Source: Tachypleus tridentatus
Taxonomy: Eukaryota; Arthropoda; Merostomata; Xiphosura; Limulidae
Assembly: GCF_004210375.1 (NCBI RefSeq)
Contig: NC_134830.1
Location: 167,407,874-167,471,873, forward strand
DNA: 64,000 nucleotides
Direction of reading: 5' to 3'
The notes under the pieces are model-generated. The model did not search any database. It had not been told where the DNA came from and saw only the letters and a list, made by a program, of their open reading frames with translations. Within the stretch, counting starts at the first letter, position 1; each line of letters starts with the position of its first letter. This document shows, piece by piece, positions 1-9,645 of the stretch. The translations under genes and the position numbers were made by a program.

Positions 1-858
1 TTGTTTTTCAAAGCCGCCAAGATGATATAGCAAGTTGACAGTCTCTGTTCCTGTTGGCATCGAAGGATTGTTCTCTGCTTTGGGTTGTAACTTTGACCCG
101 CAGGAGTGGCGTCTTTTTATTGATTCATCAATGTTAAGCCTCAAAGCTGTTCTGTTACACATTGATAACGGTCACCCTTCAATATCTGTTGGCTATGCAG
201 CACACATGAAAGAAACCTACAAGAACATGGAAATGTTGCTGAAGCACATCCAGTACAGCAAGTACAACTGGAATATCTGTGGAGATCTGAAAGTCATTGC
301 TCTGTTACTGGGACTGCAGCTCGGCTATACAAAGTACTGTTGTTTCATCTGTGAATGGGACAGTGGTGTTAAAGAGTCACATTATTCTAGACAGAGCTGG
401 CCACTCCGTAAAAAGTTAGTTCCAGAACAGAAAAATGTGGCGCATGAACCGCTTGTCGACCTGGCAAAGATTTTTTTCCCTCATCTTCACATAAAATTGG
501 GATTTATGAAGAATTTCGTGAAAACAATAAACAAAGAAGGCGAAGGTTTTCGCTATTTAAGCCAGATGTTCCAAGAATAACTGAGGCCAAGATCAAAGAG
601 GGCATTTTTGTTGGTCCTCAAATCAGACATGTTATGAGTGAGAAGCGGTTCAAAAATCTGTTAGTTGGGATGGAAAAGATTGCCTGGAAAGCCTTCAAAA
701 ACGCTAATAACAATTTTCGTGGCAATTACAAAGCCCCACATTACATTCAGCTTGTAGACAAACTTCTGAAAGCATACAAAACAATGAAGTGCAACATATG
801 ACTCAAGATTCATTTCCTCCACTCACAGTTGTACTTCTTCCCGCAAATATCAGTACTG
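1..858 (+). pseudogene. Transposon-derived protein relic, 5' cut by window edge
   Basis: Broken coding region of a repeat-encoded protein family that I recognise from invertebrate genomes but cannot assign to a transposase superfamily. An open stretch (about 35-577) has the family's landmarks in order: an EWRLFIDSS motif, CGDLKVIALLLG, YTKYCCFICEWDS (possible metal-binding cysteines) and LHIKLGFMKNFVK. A one-base slip near 570 shifts the frame into a second stretch with AKIKEGIFVGPQI and a conserved AW core, ending in a stop near 801. A further slip then gives LKIHFLHS. No ATG starts the frame, so the N-terminus is lost or lies left of the window. It is cut at 858 by a SINE. A second, diverged member lies at the right edge of the window. 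Dead copy; function of the intact protein unknown to me. Confidence 0.7.
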
Positions 859-861
859 TTA

Positions 862-1103
862 GTGAATTTCACGCAAAGCTACTCGAGGGATATCTGCGCT
901 AGCCGTCCCTAATTTAGCAGTGTAAGACTAGAGGAAAGGGAGCTAGTCATCACCACCTATCGCCAACGAATAGTGGGGTGGCAGTCACATTATAACGCCC
1001 CCACAGCTGAAAGGGCAAGCATGTTTGGTGAGACAAAGATTCAAATCCGCGACCCTCATATTACGAGTAATCAAGGGCCTTAACCACCTAGCCATACCGG
1101 GCC
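862..1103 (-). mobile_element. SINE, Thr(CGT)-like tRNA family
   Basis: Near full-length copy, reversed. The tail (GAATTTCACGCAAAGCTAC) comes first and the tRNA-like head ends at 1103. It abuts the end of the transposon relic. The family has a tRNA-like head with A- and B-box sequence and an anticodon-loop sequence CTCGTAA as in tRNA-Thr(CGU), then a conserved roughly 150-bp body, then a tail of the type GCGCGAAATTCAAAAC followed by A-rich sequence. Confidence 0.9.
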
Positions 1104-1344
1104 TTTTCGCCTGGGAATTCGATAGTTGTTTTTCGCGCTTGAATTATTTGGAAAAATTGTCGGTCCTTACTATTAAATACAAGTATGCTTAATAATATGC
1201 TTGTTTTTAAGTATTTCGCGCAAAGCTAACAATATGCTTCAAGAAGAGAATTTCTTTCATTAAAGTATAAACACTTTAAAGCAAAGTCTTATGATATTAT
1301 CAACGAAAATAATTTAATTAAAAATACTCCTCTAAGCATGATAC

Positions 1345-1497
1345 CTTGAAATTCATTGTTTTCATTTTTTCGTAGTCTAGTGGAATAGGATTCTTTACTA
1401 AAATAAGAAAAGAAGCTTCATTAACGCCTTCTGGTGGAGTTACCTCGAAGATCTCATTATCATCCTCTAAGTACATCCGAAAAGTTCCGTTGTTGCC
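1345..1497 (-). CDS. Cadherin exon, EC4 middle (Cad87A-like)
   Basis: Last recognisable exon of the minus-strand cadherin; the gene continues beyond the left edge. 153 bp, 51 codons, phase 0 at both ends, acceptor TTTAG and donor GTATCA. It opens with GNNGTFRMYLEDDNEIFEV, completing the DHDQ-GNNGTF calcium-site region begun in the preceding exon, and contains EASFLILVKN and LDYEK, the LDxE-type motif of an extracellular cadherin repeat. Proteins of this type are single-pass adhesion receptors with many EC repeats outside the cell. The wording is closest in my memory to arthropod cadherin-87A; Cad74A or Cad99C/PCDH15 type cannot be excluded. Confidence 0.88.
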
Positions 1498-1984
1498 CTA
1501 AACATTAGAACAATTAAATAAGATAAAATACATCATAAGAATGAATAAGAGGTAAAATTAATCGAGAAAGAGAATAAGAAATTTTACAAATGTGTCGTTA
1601 AATAAAACACTTATGTTGAGTAAAATCTTAATAAAATTATACATAGATATGATAACGTAAACATTATATAAATACCATTAAATGGCAGACACTATCTTAT
1701 ACAAAATCATCATAACCATAGAATCATATACGTATTTTCTTCCTAAAATCACTTTAAAACATATCAAACGAAGTGTAAGTTTATATGTTTTAATAAATTT
1801 ATGTTAAATGAATTTGCCTTCTGAGTAATATTTTCATGAATTTACATAAAGAACTTTGTAAAACATTATAAATAATTAATTACAACTCTTTCGAATTTCA
1901 TTGCAGGAATTAATAGCAAACCATACAATTAAATCGTAACTGATAATTTTATTATCAACCAAATCATCTAACGTGAACTCTAAC
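1498..1984. other. Cadherin intron, no other feature seen
   Basis: 487 bp of AT-rich sequence between two phase-0 cadherin exons. Nothing else is recognised in it. Confidence 0.8.
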
Positions 1985-2182
1985 CTGATCGTGATCAAAT
2001 ACTTCTGGTACGCTGTTTCCGATAAAATTTACAGGAACATGGATTTGAGCATTTTCGTTTACCTCGGCAATATATTTCGTGCCTCGAAACGTTGGCGTTT
2101 TGTCGTTTACATCAGTCAAAATTATTGTAACCTCAGTTTTAACACTTGGGACAGGATAAACGATAATGGTGTCTTCTTGAGC
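1985..2182 (-). CDS. Cadherin exon, EC3 end and EC4 start
   Basis: 198 bp, 66 codons, phase 0 at both ends, acceptor GTTAG and donor GTTAGA. Translated on the minus strand it begins AQEDTIIVYPVPSVKTEV and runs into the inter-repeat calcium linker TDVNDKTPTF, then the next repeat's ENAQ motif and VPEVFDHDQ at the end. TDVNDxxPTF is the classic DXNDN-class cadherin linker. It joins in frame to the upstream exon at 7593-7705 (ends LEIE) and the downstream exon at 1345-1497 (starts GNNGTF). The plus-strand reading frame over this stretch is a shadow. Confidence 0.92.
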
Positions 2183-2950
2183 CTAACGTAAAATATAGAA
2201 GTTAGATTCGTTCTTTTAATGACACTGGGGAAAAGACAGATAATCAAGATGTCCACTAAAACATGCAGTAAAACACAAAAGCTAATTAGTTAACGTGTTC
2301 TGCAATTTTTGCTTTATATTTCAGTTTATAAAAACATCTATCTTTTTGCGTATTTGTCTATATAGTTGTAAAAGTATCTCTCGGCCTATCAATCTGTTTA
2401 GTTTCTTTTAAAGAAAATGTCAGGCTTTTTCTGCATTTGAACTATAACATAGTGACCTAAGCTAGATCACTGTTTGCGACTGTTAAATGAAGTATATATA
2501 TATATATATATACACACAAAACTCTTAAAAATCAACAACCAGCAACACCTGATGTCATGAACTTGAATGATTGGACGCAGCAAAGTGGTTAGCATGCCAG
2601 ACTGTGGACTCGGAAAATCCAAGAATTGAGCCCCGATAAACGTTCATTACTTTCAGCTGTGCAATTACTTTTGGATAAGATTAGCTGCGTAGGAGGAGGG
2701 TGCTGCTAATTGGTTGTAGTCTCTCTGGCTAGATATTTTAAATTCGGAACAGTTATGCCTGAGCGTTGAATCTCAAATGTGGATGTTTAGCACGTGTTAT
2801 ACAAGATGTTGTTCAGTTTGCTACTACCAGTATCGTTATGTCAATTCGCGAAAAGGACAAAAACGAAATAGATAAAATTTACTCGGGATTTATCTAAGTT
2901 ATGTATAAAAAACTAATATTTTACTCTTAAATTTGTTACTACTTGTTATT
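2183..2950. other. Intron stretch with TA microsatellite and tRNA-like remnant
   Basis: AT-rich intron. A (TA)n run lies at about 2491-2511. Around 2571-2645 a tRNA-like segment can be read (GTGGTTAGCATGCCAGACT followed by a GAATTGAGCCCC T-arm-like piece), which looks like an old SINE head. Nothing else is seen. Confidence 0.5.
2491..2511. repeat. (TA)n microsatellite
   Basis: Uninterrupted alternating TA run of about 20 bp followed by CACACA. Confidence 0.95.
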
Positions 2951-3217
2951 TTTTGAATTTCGCGCAAAGCTACACGAGGGCTAACTTCGCTAGCCGTCCC
3001 TAATTTAGCAGTTTAAGACTAGAAGGAAGGTAGCTAGTTATCACCACCCACCGCCAACTCTTGGGCTACTTTTTTACCAACGAATAGTAGGATTGACTTT
3101 CACTTTACAACGACCCATCTACTGAAAGAGCGAGCATTTTTGGTGTGATGGGGATTTGAACCTGCCACCCTAATATTGCGAATCGAGCGCTTTAACTCAC
3201 CTGGCCATGCCGGGTCC
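2951..3217 (-). mobile_element. SINE, Thr-like family, full length
   Basis: Reverse copy running from GAATTTCGCGCAAAGCTAC to a head reading CTGGCCATGCCGGG. First of three SINE copies packed into 2951-4039. Confidence 0.93.
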
Positions 3218-3253
3218 ATTTTACTCTTAAAAGAGACACATTTTAATCTCTAT

Positions 3254-3516
3254 TGGTTTGTTTTGAATTTCGCGCAAAGCTACACGAGAGCTATCTGCGA
3301 TAGTCGTCCCTAATTTAGCAGTTTAAGATTAGAGGGAAGGTAGTTAGTTATCACTACCCACCGCCAACTCTTGGGCTACACTTTTACCAACAAATGGTGA
3401 GATTGGCCATCACATTATAACGTCCCCACGGCTGAAAGGGTGAGCATGTTTGGTGTGACTGGGATTCGAATCCGCGAGCCTCAGATTACGAGTCGAGTGC
3501 TTTAACCACCTGGCCA
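3254..3516 (-). mobile_element. SINE, Thr-like family, full length
   Basis: Reverse copy starting TTGGTTTGTTTTGAATTTCG; the head ends at CCACCTGGCCA without the final CCGGGCC. It is separated from the previous copy by about 35 bp. Confidence 0.93.
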
Positions 3517-3845
3517 AACTTTCCAATATTAATTAGAATGTTCCGAATAAATTAAAAGTAATTGTGATTTTTTTTAAAATTTGGCCTTATCAAATTACAT
3601 TTACATAAATGAAGCCTTTGTTATACAGATTCACAAAATTCTACCATGCTGTGAAGAGGTGCTTGAGTACATAGCAATATGGAAAAAAATGGTTTTATTT
3701 TCATAGCAGACATCATTTTTTTGTACAATTAAAAAAAAAAAATGTATAAACTACAATGATAAAACATGGGAACAAACTATGAACATGTATACAAGTTAAT
3801 TCTCCATTACGTGGTTCTGAAACCTTTCCTGATTCACAGAGACTC

Positions 3846-4039
3846 TGGCCAGGTAAGTAAGGCACTCGAATCGTAATTCGAGGGTCACGGGTTCGTTTTC
3901 CCATCACACCAAAACATGCTTGTTCTTTAAGCCGTGAGAGCATTGTAATGTCAATCCCATTATTCGTTGGTAAAAGAGTAGCCCAAGAGTTGGCAGTGGG
4001 TGGTGATGACTAGCTGTCTTCCTTCCTTCTAGTTTTACA
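3846..4039 (+). mobile_element. SINE, 5' part, split by Tigger insertion
   Basis: Forward copy from GGCCAGG through the tRNA-like head and body to AGTTTTACA, where the Tigger transposon enters. The remaining 3' part resumes at 6409 with CTGCTAAATTAGGAACG and finishes at 6475. The SINE is therefore older than the transposon insertion. Confidence 0.93.
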
Positions 4040-4062
4040 CAGTGGTAGCACGGTTCTCGAAC
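4040..4062 (+). repeat. Tigger left terminal inverted repeat
   Basis: Matches the right end with two mismatches over the first 20 bp. Further internal copies of a GGTTxTCGAAC motif follow to about 4130. Confidence 0.9.
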
Positions 4063-4346
4063 GACTCCCTTCTCGAACAATTCGGTTTTCGAACATATTG
4101 TTTGAGAAAAAAAATGTCTCGGTTGTCGAACATAAACTCGCTGTCGTGGCCCAAACCTCCGAAATAACCCGACTGATGACCCGAACAACCCTCCGACCAT
4201 TTTCGGCCCATGCCAAGCTTTCCCAAAACATTTTACCCGCACCTGGTGCTCAGTCCACATCCCCGCTAAAATCTGATGTGAACGTTCTCGTTTTTCTTTT
4301 TCTTTTTGTTTTTGTTGTTTCTCTAAATATTCTGATTAAATACGCC

Positions 4347-4427
4347 ATGGGGTCAAAGAAGGATAATCAAAGCAGCAAACCAAAAAAAAAAGTTGTTACA
4401 GCCACAATAGAGGCGTAAAAAGATCTC
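4347..4427 (+). pseudogene. Original N-terminus of the Tigger transposase, cut by one stop
   Basis: 27 codons in the same frame as the main transposase, starting ATGGGGTCAAAGAAGGATAA and carrying a lysine-rich stretch typical of Tigger N-termini. The TAA at 4416-4418 is the only interruption before ATG 4428. Confidence 0.8.
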
Positions 4428-6026
4428 ATGGCGAAGTATAAGAGTGATGTTTGTGTGTCTGACCTTACTACACAGTTTGGTATGGCGAAGTCTACAGTCT
4501 GCACCATACTGAAAAATAAAGAGGTTATCAAAGGAGCTGATGTTGCAAAAGGAGTGACAGTGCTTATGAAACAAAGATCACAAACAATGGAAGAGGAAGA
4601 AAAAAACTTGTTGATTTGGGTAAACGAAAAACAGTTAGTTGGTGACAGCATTTCTGAGACCATCATTTGTGAGAAAGCAAAGCAGTTGCATGTTGACCTT
4701 CTGAAAAACACCCCTGGAATGAGTGCTGATACAAGTGATGCCTTTAAGGCTAGTAGAGGTTGCTTTGAAAAATTTAGGAAGAGAAGTGGCATACATAGTG
4801 TGGTGAGACATGGGGAGAGTGCAAGTTTTAACAAAGACGCTGCTGATAAATTTGTTAGGGAATTTAAGGACTATGTAGAAGCTGACGGTTTTATTCCCCA
4901 ACAAGTGTTCAACTGTGATGAGACAGGCCTCTTTTGGAAGAAAATGCCAAAGAGGACCTACATCACTAAGGAGGAGAAGTCACTGCTAGGACACAAGCCA
5001 ATAAAGGACACGCTAACTCTATTGTTATGGAGTAATGCAAGTGGGGACTTAAAACTTAAGCCTTTGTTTGTGTATCATTCTGAGAACCCGAGGGTTTTTA
5101 AGAAAACAAATGTCCTGAAAAGTAAACTAAATGTCATGTTTAGAGCTAATAGTAAAGCATGGGTAACCAGCCAATTGTTTATGGAGTGGGTCCATAAATT
5201 GTTTGCTCCAAGTGTAAGGAATTACCTCACGGAAAAACAGTTGACACCCAAGGCCTTTCTTGTGATGGACAATGTATCTACTCACCCACCAGGCTTGGAG
5301 GACGGGTTGGTGAAGGAGTACAGTTTCATTACGATGAAGTTCTTGCCCCATAACACGACTCATCTCATTCAGCCCATGGACCAGCAGGTTATATCAAACT
5401 TTAAGAAACTCTACACCAAAGCTCTGTTTCAAAGGTGCTTTGAAGTGACCTCTGAGTTAACCCTCAGAGAGTTCTGGAAAAATCACTTTAATATCCTCCA
5501 TTGCTTGAGAATCATAGACAAAGCTTGGAGGACCATGAACTCAGCCTGGAAGAAATTGTGGCCAGACTCAGTAGCAGATAGAGACTTTGAGGCTGATCCT
5601 GTTGTCAAGGGTATTATCTCACTAGGCAAGTGTGTGGGCTTGAATGTGAGTAGTGATGATGTGGAGGAGTTGGTGGAAGACCACAACACTGAGCTCACCA
5701 TGGAAGAACTCCAAGACCTTCAGAAGGAGCAGCAACAGAAGGAAACTGAGGAAGTGTCTTCAGATGAGGAGGAGGGAAGGGAGGATGTTCCTAGTTCACT
5801 AATCAAGGAAATGTGTGGAAAATGGGGAGAGTTACAAAGTTTTGTGGAAAACTTTCACCCTAATAAAGCTGTAGCAAACCGCAGCATAAACCTTTTCGAT
5901 GACAATGCCATGTCTTACTTCAGAAACATTTTAAAATGCAGGCAGAAACAAACCTCATTAGACAAGTGTTTAGTGAGAAATAGGTCCAGTGAGTCTCAAG
6001 CAGGTTGTTGTGGTGCAAGGAGATAG
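4428..6026 (+). CDS. Tigger (pogo superfamily) DDE transposase, 532 aa from this ATG
   Basis: Cut-and-paste transposase acting on the element's inverted ends in the nucleus. An N-terminal helix-turn-helix remnant is seen around DLTTQFGMAKSTVCTILKN. A CENP-B/Tc5-type second DNA-binding domain contains FEKFRKRSGIHSVVRHGE. The DDE catalytic core follows with aspartates in NCDETG (residue 164), VMDN (281) and QPMDQQ (318). An acidic C-terminal region ends the protein. The length fits full Tigger transposases. An in-frame ATG at 4347, with a basic run KPKKKVV, is probably the original start. One TAA at 4416-4418, which looks like a one-base change from AAA, now separates it from the rest. From ATG 4428 the first helix of the N-terminal domain is missing, so DNA binding may be impaired. 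No other break is seen; recent insertion is inferred. Confidence 0.95.
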   Translation: MAKYKSDVCVSDLTTQFGMAKSTVCTILKNKEVIKGADVAKGVTVLMKQRSQTMEEEEKNLLIWVNEKQLVGDSISETIICEKAKQLHVDLLKNTPGMSADTSDAFKASRGCFEKFRKRSGIHSVVRHGESASFNKDAADKFVREFKDYVEADGFIPQQVFNCDETGLFWKKMPKRTYITKEEKSLLGHKPIKDTLTLLLWSNASGDLKLKPLFVYHSENPRVFKKTNVLKSKLNVMFRANSKAWVTSQLFMEWVHKLFAPSVRNYLTEKQLTPKAFLVMDNVSTHPPGLEDGLVKEYSFITMKFLPHNTTHLIQPMDQQVISNFKKLYTKALFQRCFEVTSELTLREFWKNHFNILHCLRIIDKAWRTMNSAWKKLWPDSVADRDFEADPVVKGIISLGKCVGLNVSSDDVEELVEDHNTELTMEELQDLQKEQQQKETEEVSSDEEEGREDVPSSLIKEMCGKWGELQSFVENFHPNKAVANRSINLFDDNAMSYFRNILKCRQKQTSLDKCLVRNRSSESQAGCCGARR

Positions 6027-6385
6027 AAAAAAGAAAGAACCCCAAAAGGAGAGTTACCTGACGTTTTTATGGAAGGTGACTCCCCTTCCAAACAATAATG
6101 ACCCTCCTACTCTCCACGTTCCTCACCACCTTTCACTTAAGCCATCAGCTCTCCTCAGCACAGGTAAAGTGCAGTTAAATTTTCATTTATTGTTTTTTTA
6201 TTGTGTTTGTAGTTTTTTGGTTGACTTTATGCATGTATTATTATACAGGTATAAATAAGCAATATTTTTACTAAAATGCTTCATAATGCGTAATTTTTGG
6301 AGGTCTGTAACGGATTAATTTAATTTACAGTATTTCTTAGGGGAAAATTGATTCGGTTTTCGAACAGCCTTCTGGAACGGATTAA

Positions 6386-6408
6386 GTTCGAGAACCGAGG
6401 TACCACTG
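6386..6408 (-). repeat. Tigger right terminal inverted repeat
   Basis: Reads CAGTGGTACCTCGGTTCTCG inward on the minus strand. It is followed outside by TA and then the resumed SINE. Confidence 0.9.
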
Positions 6409-6475
6409 TACTGCTAAATTAGGAACGCCTTGCGCAGATGGTCCTCGTGTAGCTTTGCGTGAAATTCAAGACAAA
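6409..6475 (+). mobile_element. SINE, 3' part after Tigger insertion
   Basis: Continues exactly where the copy at 3846-4039 stops and ends in the family tail AGCTTTGCGTGAAATTCAAG. Confidence 0.92.
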
Positions 6476-7066
6476 GCACACTAAACCACAGGAATTGTAA
6501 CCTACCAATCAAAGCTCCTCCATTAGCGTCACGACTTCGATAGCTACCCTGTAGTCTGTACCTGAGGCAATCTCTTGTTAATTGGCGTTCCTGGGATCAT
6601 GAATAGGTCATGAACACAAACTTCAAAGCCAAATTCAAGTAGAGAAAAAAAAAAAACAACTTAAAACGTATTCATTACGCTCTCATCACATTTGGGTGAT
6701 CATCTGGGCACATTTTAGCTCCCATTGGTGGGCGGAAGCTAAACGATACAGATAAAATACCCCTGTTTTCACCGAATCAGGTGTGCTCTTACTAACTATA
6801 GCGATGCAGAAGGAGTTTGTGGAAAAATAAATTTTCAAACATACAACGTGAATTACAGTCTAAAATTCAAGGTTCGATACTTCAGGTAAACACAGCAAAG
6901 ATAGTTTAATGTGCGGCTTTGTGATTAAACAAATGAACAGTAAATAAATGAAATACACTGGATAAAACATAAGTTCTCTATCTCCTAGTTAGGGAATCCT
7001 GTCGGAGTACGTTTTTCAATGCGGACTCCAGCTGTTCGCATCATTCAAAGTTTCGAGCCACCTCTA
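6476..7066. other. Intron stretch, nothing recognised
   Basis: No repeat or exon is supported. A chance exon-like frame on the minus strand near 6510-6593 was considered and rejected. Confidence 0.6.
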
Positions 7067-7338
7067 GGCCTGGCATGGCCAAACATGTTAAGGCATGCGA
7101 CTCGTAATCTGATGGTCGCGGGTTCTCATCCCTGTCGCGCCAAACATGCTCGCCCTTTCAGCAGTGGGGGCGTTATAATATGACGGTCAATCCCACTATT
7201 CGTTGGTAAAAGAGTAGTCCAAGAGTTGGCGGTGGGTGGTGATGACTAGCTGCCTTCCCTCTAGTGTTACACTGCTAAATTAGGGATGGCTAGCACAGAT
7301 AGCCCTCGAGTAGCTTTGTGCGAAATTCAAAAACAACA
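7067..7338 (+). mobile_element. SINE, Thr-like family, full length
   Basis: Forward copy starting GGCCTGGCATGGCCA and ending AGCTTTGTGCGAAATTCAAA. The body carries the family core CCACTATTCGTTGGTAAAAG. Confidence 0.94.
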
Positions 7339-7592
7339 ATCCAATTCGAGCCACCTGATACAGGAACGCAACCGATCATCAGCAACTTTCTGTCATTTTT
7401 ATATGTGTTACTTAATCATTTATCTGTTGATTCATTATTACTCTAATTATTAGTAGTACTACGCATAATTTTGACATAGCGTTTCGCATTTCAACGAGAG
7501 AAGATTACGCTTTATTTATGTATTAATAGATCTGCGTCATAAAAATAATTATACTGAGCTCTGAAGGAAAATAAAGTTTTATAAAGCCTCAC

Positions 7593-7705
7593 CTCAATTT
7601 CCAAAACGTAAGCACCATTTCTGTTCTCTGTTTCTTCTCTGTCTAACTTGTTTTTAACAGTGATGACACCAGAAAACTGGTCTATCACGAATGGAGAATG
7701 TTCTC
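7593..7705 (-). CDS. Cadherin exon, EC3 C-terminal half
   Basis: 113 bp with acceptor TTTCAG and donor GTGAGG. It starts with two bases completing a split codon (phase 1) and ends at a codon boundary. It reads EHSPFVIDQFSGVITVKN, then LDREETENRNGAYVLEIE. Both the FSGVITV strand and the LDRE motif are hallmarks of cadherin repeats. It joins in frame to AQEDTIIV of the next exon at 1985-2182. An upstream exon ending with a single extra base is required; it was not found between 7706 and 11599. Confidence 0.92.
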
Positions 7706-8149
7706 CTGAAATTTTGTGATTCACAATTAAAATTCACCAAATAATTTAAATCGTAAATAGTGCTCTTTATTTCTTTATTATTTATTTATAAACCTAATGC
7801 TGGTCTTTGTTTGTAATTTCAAGATATTTAACGAATGATCTGCAGTGTAACTTTATCAGATTCTACTAATAAAGAGCTATTATTAAAGATATAAAGTATT
7901 CAAGTATGTATTGCCTTTGGTGAAATGTTTGTAGAGATATTTATGTTGTATTGTGTATCTAAATGTTTGTAAACAAAAAGAGATAAAACACGTTAAATTA
8001 ATGTAAATGCTGAATATTAGAAGACTGAGATTGAAAGTACTAATGTAAATAAATAAATAACACGAGGATGACGTATTGTACGTCACAATATAAAGTTTAT
8101 GTTTTGATTCCGTTGCTGGTCTCAGTATAAGATGTTGAAACTGAATGTC
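7706..8149. other. Intron stretch, nothing recognised
   Basis: AT-rich sequence without recognisable repeats. The expected missing EC3 exon was not found here. Confidence 0.6.
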
Positions 8150-8240
8150 TACAAACTTACAATGCTAGAAACCGGGTTTCGATATCCGTGGAGGGACAGA
8201 CAGCCACTTACATGTGCTTAACATAAAACAAGCAACAAAT
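8150..8240 (+). mobile_element. Fragment of Val-like tRNA SINE
   Basis: Begins inside the anticodon region (ACAAACTTACAATGCTAGAA) and keeps the B-box GGTTTCGATATCC plus a degraded body. It directly abuts the reversed Thr-like SINE at 8246. Confidence 0.6.
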
Positions 8241-8245
8241 AAACC

Positions 8246-8439
8246 TGAATTTCGCGCAAAGCTACACGAGGGTTGTCTGAGTTAGTTGTCCTTAATTTAA
8301 CAGCGAAAAAATAGGGGAAGGCGGATAGTTATCACCTCACGGCTGTAAGGATTAGAATGTTTGACGTGACAGGAATGCAAACCAGCGATTCTTAGTGTTA
8401 GAGGTAAGCGCCCCTAATCACCTGGGCCATACCGAGCCT
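8246..8439 (-). mobile_element. SINE, Thr-like family, internally deleted
   Basis: Reverse copy with good tail and head but missing most of the central body between the ATCACC motif and ACGGCTGTAAGG. Confidence 0.88.
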
Positions 8440-8623
8440 TTTAAATCGGATAATTAAAAGTTGATTGTTTGAGTGTTTTATTTAAAAGCTGAATGTCCAC
8501 CGGTGATCAGTGAATTAGATTTCGACACGAGAGATCAACGCTGAAGGATTTACTAAATTCTAAGATGTTTCAATATGATATAAAATTCGTTTGTCCAAAA
8601 ACGTTTCAGCAAAAATAACCAAG

Positions 8624-8688
8624 ACAAGTGGGTTGTGTTACTGTAAAACTGTCATTACAAGTGGGTTGTGTTACTGTAAACTGTTACT
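8624..8688. repeat. Short tandem duplication, 33-bp unit
   Basis: ACAAGTGGGTTGTGTTACTG occurs twice, 33 bp apart. Confidence 0.9.
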
Positions 8689-8703
8689 GCTTTTTGTGGC
8701 TGC

Positions 8704-8820
8704 CCCGCTGGTACAGCGGTAAGTCTATGGATTCACAACACTAAAATCAGGGGTTCGATTATCTCCAGTGTACTCATCAGATAGCCCGATGTGGCTTTGT
8801 TATAAGAAACTACAAACACG
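8704..8820 (+). mobile_element. SINE, Val-like tRNA family
   Basis: Forward copy. The head GCCCCGCTGGTACAGCGGTA is followed by a Val-like anticodon loop (TTCACAA), a T-arm with GGGGTTCGATT and the family body TAGCCCGATGTGGCTTTG. This is the best-preserved copy of the second SINE family in the window. Confidence 0.85.
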
Positions 8821-9428
8821 CTTTTCATGGTTGATGGCATGTTGTTTGTAAGGACGTAAAACGCTATTCAAGTTTAACGTCTTTGCCTAACTTTTATTAC
8901 AAGTTAACACTATTTTTGTTTTCACCATAACTGGGTAGTTAATTCCAGGTCTCGCATATACGCGTTCAAGAAGTTTGGTAGTGTGAAATCACAAAATCGT
9001 GAGTAAAAATGTTTTAGGTATGTTAGAATAGAGAGGTAAGTGTAACATTTGTCCAAGAATCAATTTTGTTGTATGATATTAAACAATAATCCCTCTACGA
9101 AACGCACCTACAGAGTTAAAATAAGAATATATTTCAGTCAGATGAGACACTCAACTAATGAAAGAAAATATCAAACCTTTACTGATCCGATACTTCATTT
9201 TGTTTCCTATTTCTCTGTCTCCATCTATTGCCTTAACTGTCAACACCTGCGATCCCTATTTAAATAACAGAAATTGCTTAATAAAGTTTGTAGTTATGAA
9301 CCCAATATTTAGTTATATGATTATCAACTAACACAATAACATGTTTTGTAGCATTATTTCAATCCTGATACACAACAGTATTTATGACGTACTCATATAG
9401 GAAAAGACTACATATTTCTTTTTGTATT
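8821..9428. other. Intron stretch, nothing recognised
   Basis: AT-rich. One plus-strand open frame of 72 codons has no recognisable domain and is taken as chance. Confidence 0.6.
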
Positions 9429-9645
9429 CGTAATTTAGTAGTGTAAAACTAGAGGGAAGGCAGCTAGTCATCATCACCCATCGCCAACTCTTGGGCTACT
9501 ATTTTACCAACAAATAGTGGGATTGTCCGACACATTGTAACGCCCCCACGGCTGAAAGGGCGAGCATGTTTGGCGCGACCGGGATTCGAACCCGTGTCCC
9601 TCGGATTACGAGTCGAAAGCCTTAACACGCTTGGCCATGCCGGGC
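9429..9645 (-). mobile_element. SINE, Thr-like family, tail missing
   Basis: Reverse copy beginning at TAATTTAGTAGTGTAAAACT, so the 3' tail is absent. The tRNA-like head is complete to TTGGCCATGCCGGGCC. Confidence 0.92.

Larger units (their letters stand above)
4040..6408 (+). mobile_element. Tigger/pogo DNA transposon, nearly intact
   Basis: 2369-bp element bounded by inverted ends: left CAGTGGTAGCACGGTTCTCG, right (read inward on the minus strand) CAGTGGTACCTCGGTTCTCG. It contains one long transposase frame. The bases next to the ends are CA on the left and TA on the right, where pogo elements normally duplicate TA, so one flank has probably mutated. It is nested in a SINE, which gives exact boundaries. 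Confidence 0.93.

Noticed and set aside
3713..4260. Several minus-strand frames
   Set aside because: They cover the SINE and the 5' end of the Tigger element on the opposite strand to their real content.
6510..6593. Minus-strand exon-like frame in phase 0 with a GTAGGT donor
   Set aside because: The cadherin exons on either side (ending LEIE and starting AQEDTIIV) join directly, the acceptor lacks a pyrimidine tract, and the translation has no cadherin motif.
8930..8985. Minus-strand VYARPGINYPVM-like frame as the missing EC3 exon
   Set aside because: It lacks the calcium-loop aspartates, has no convincing acceptor, and does not give the required phase.
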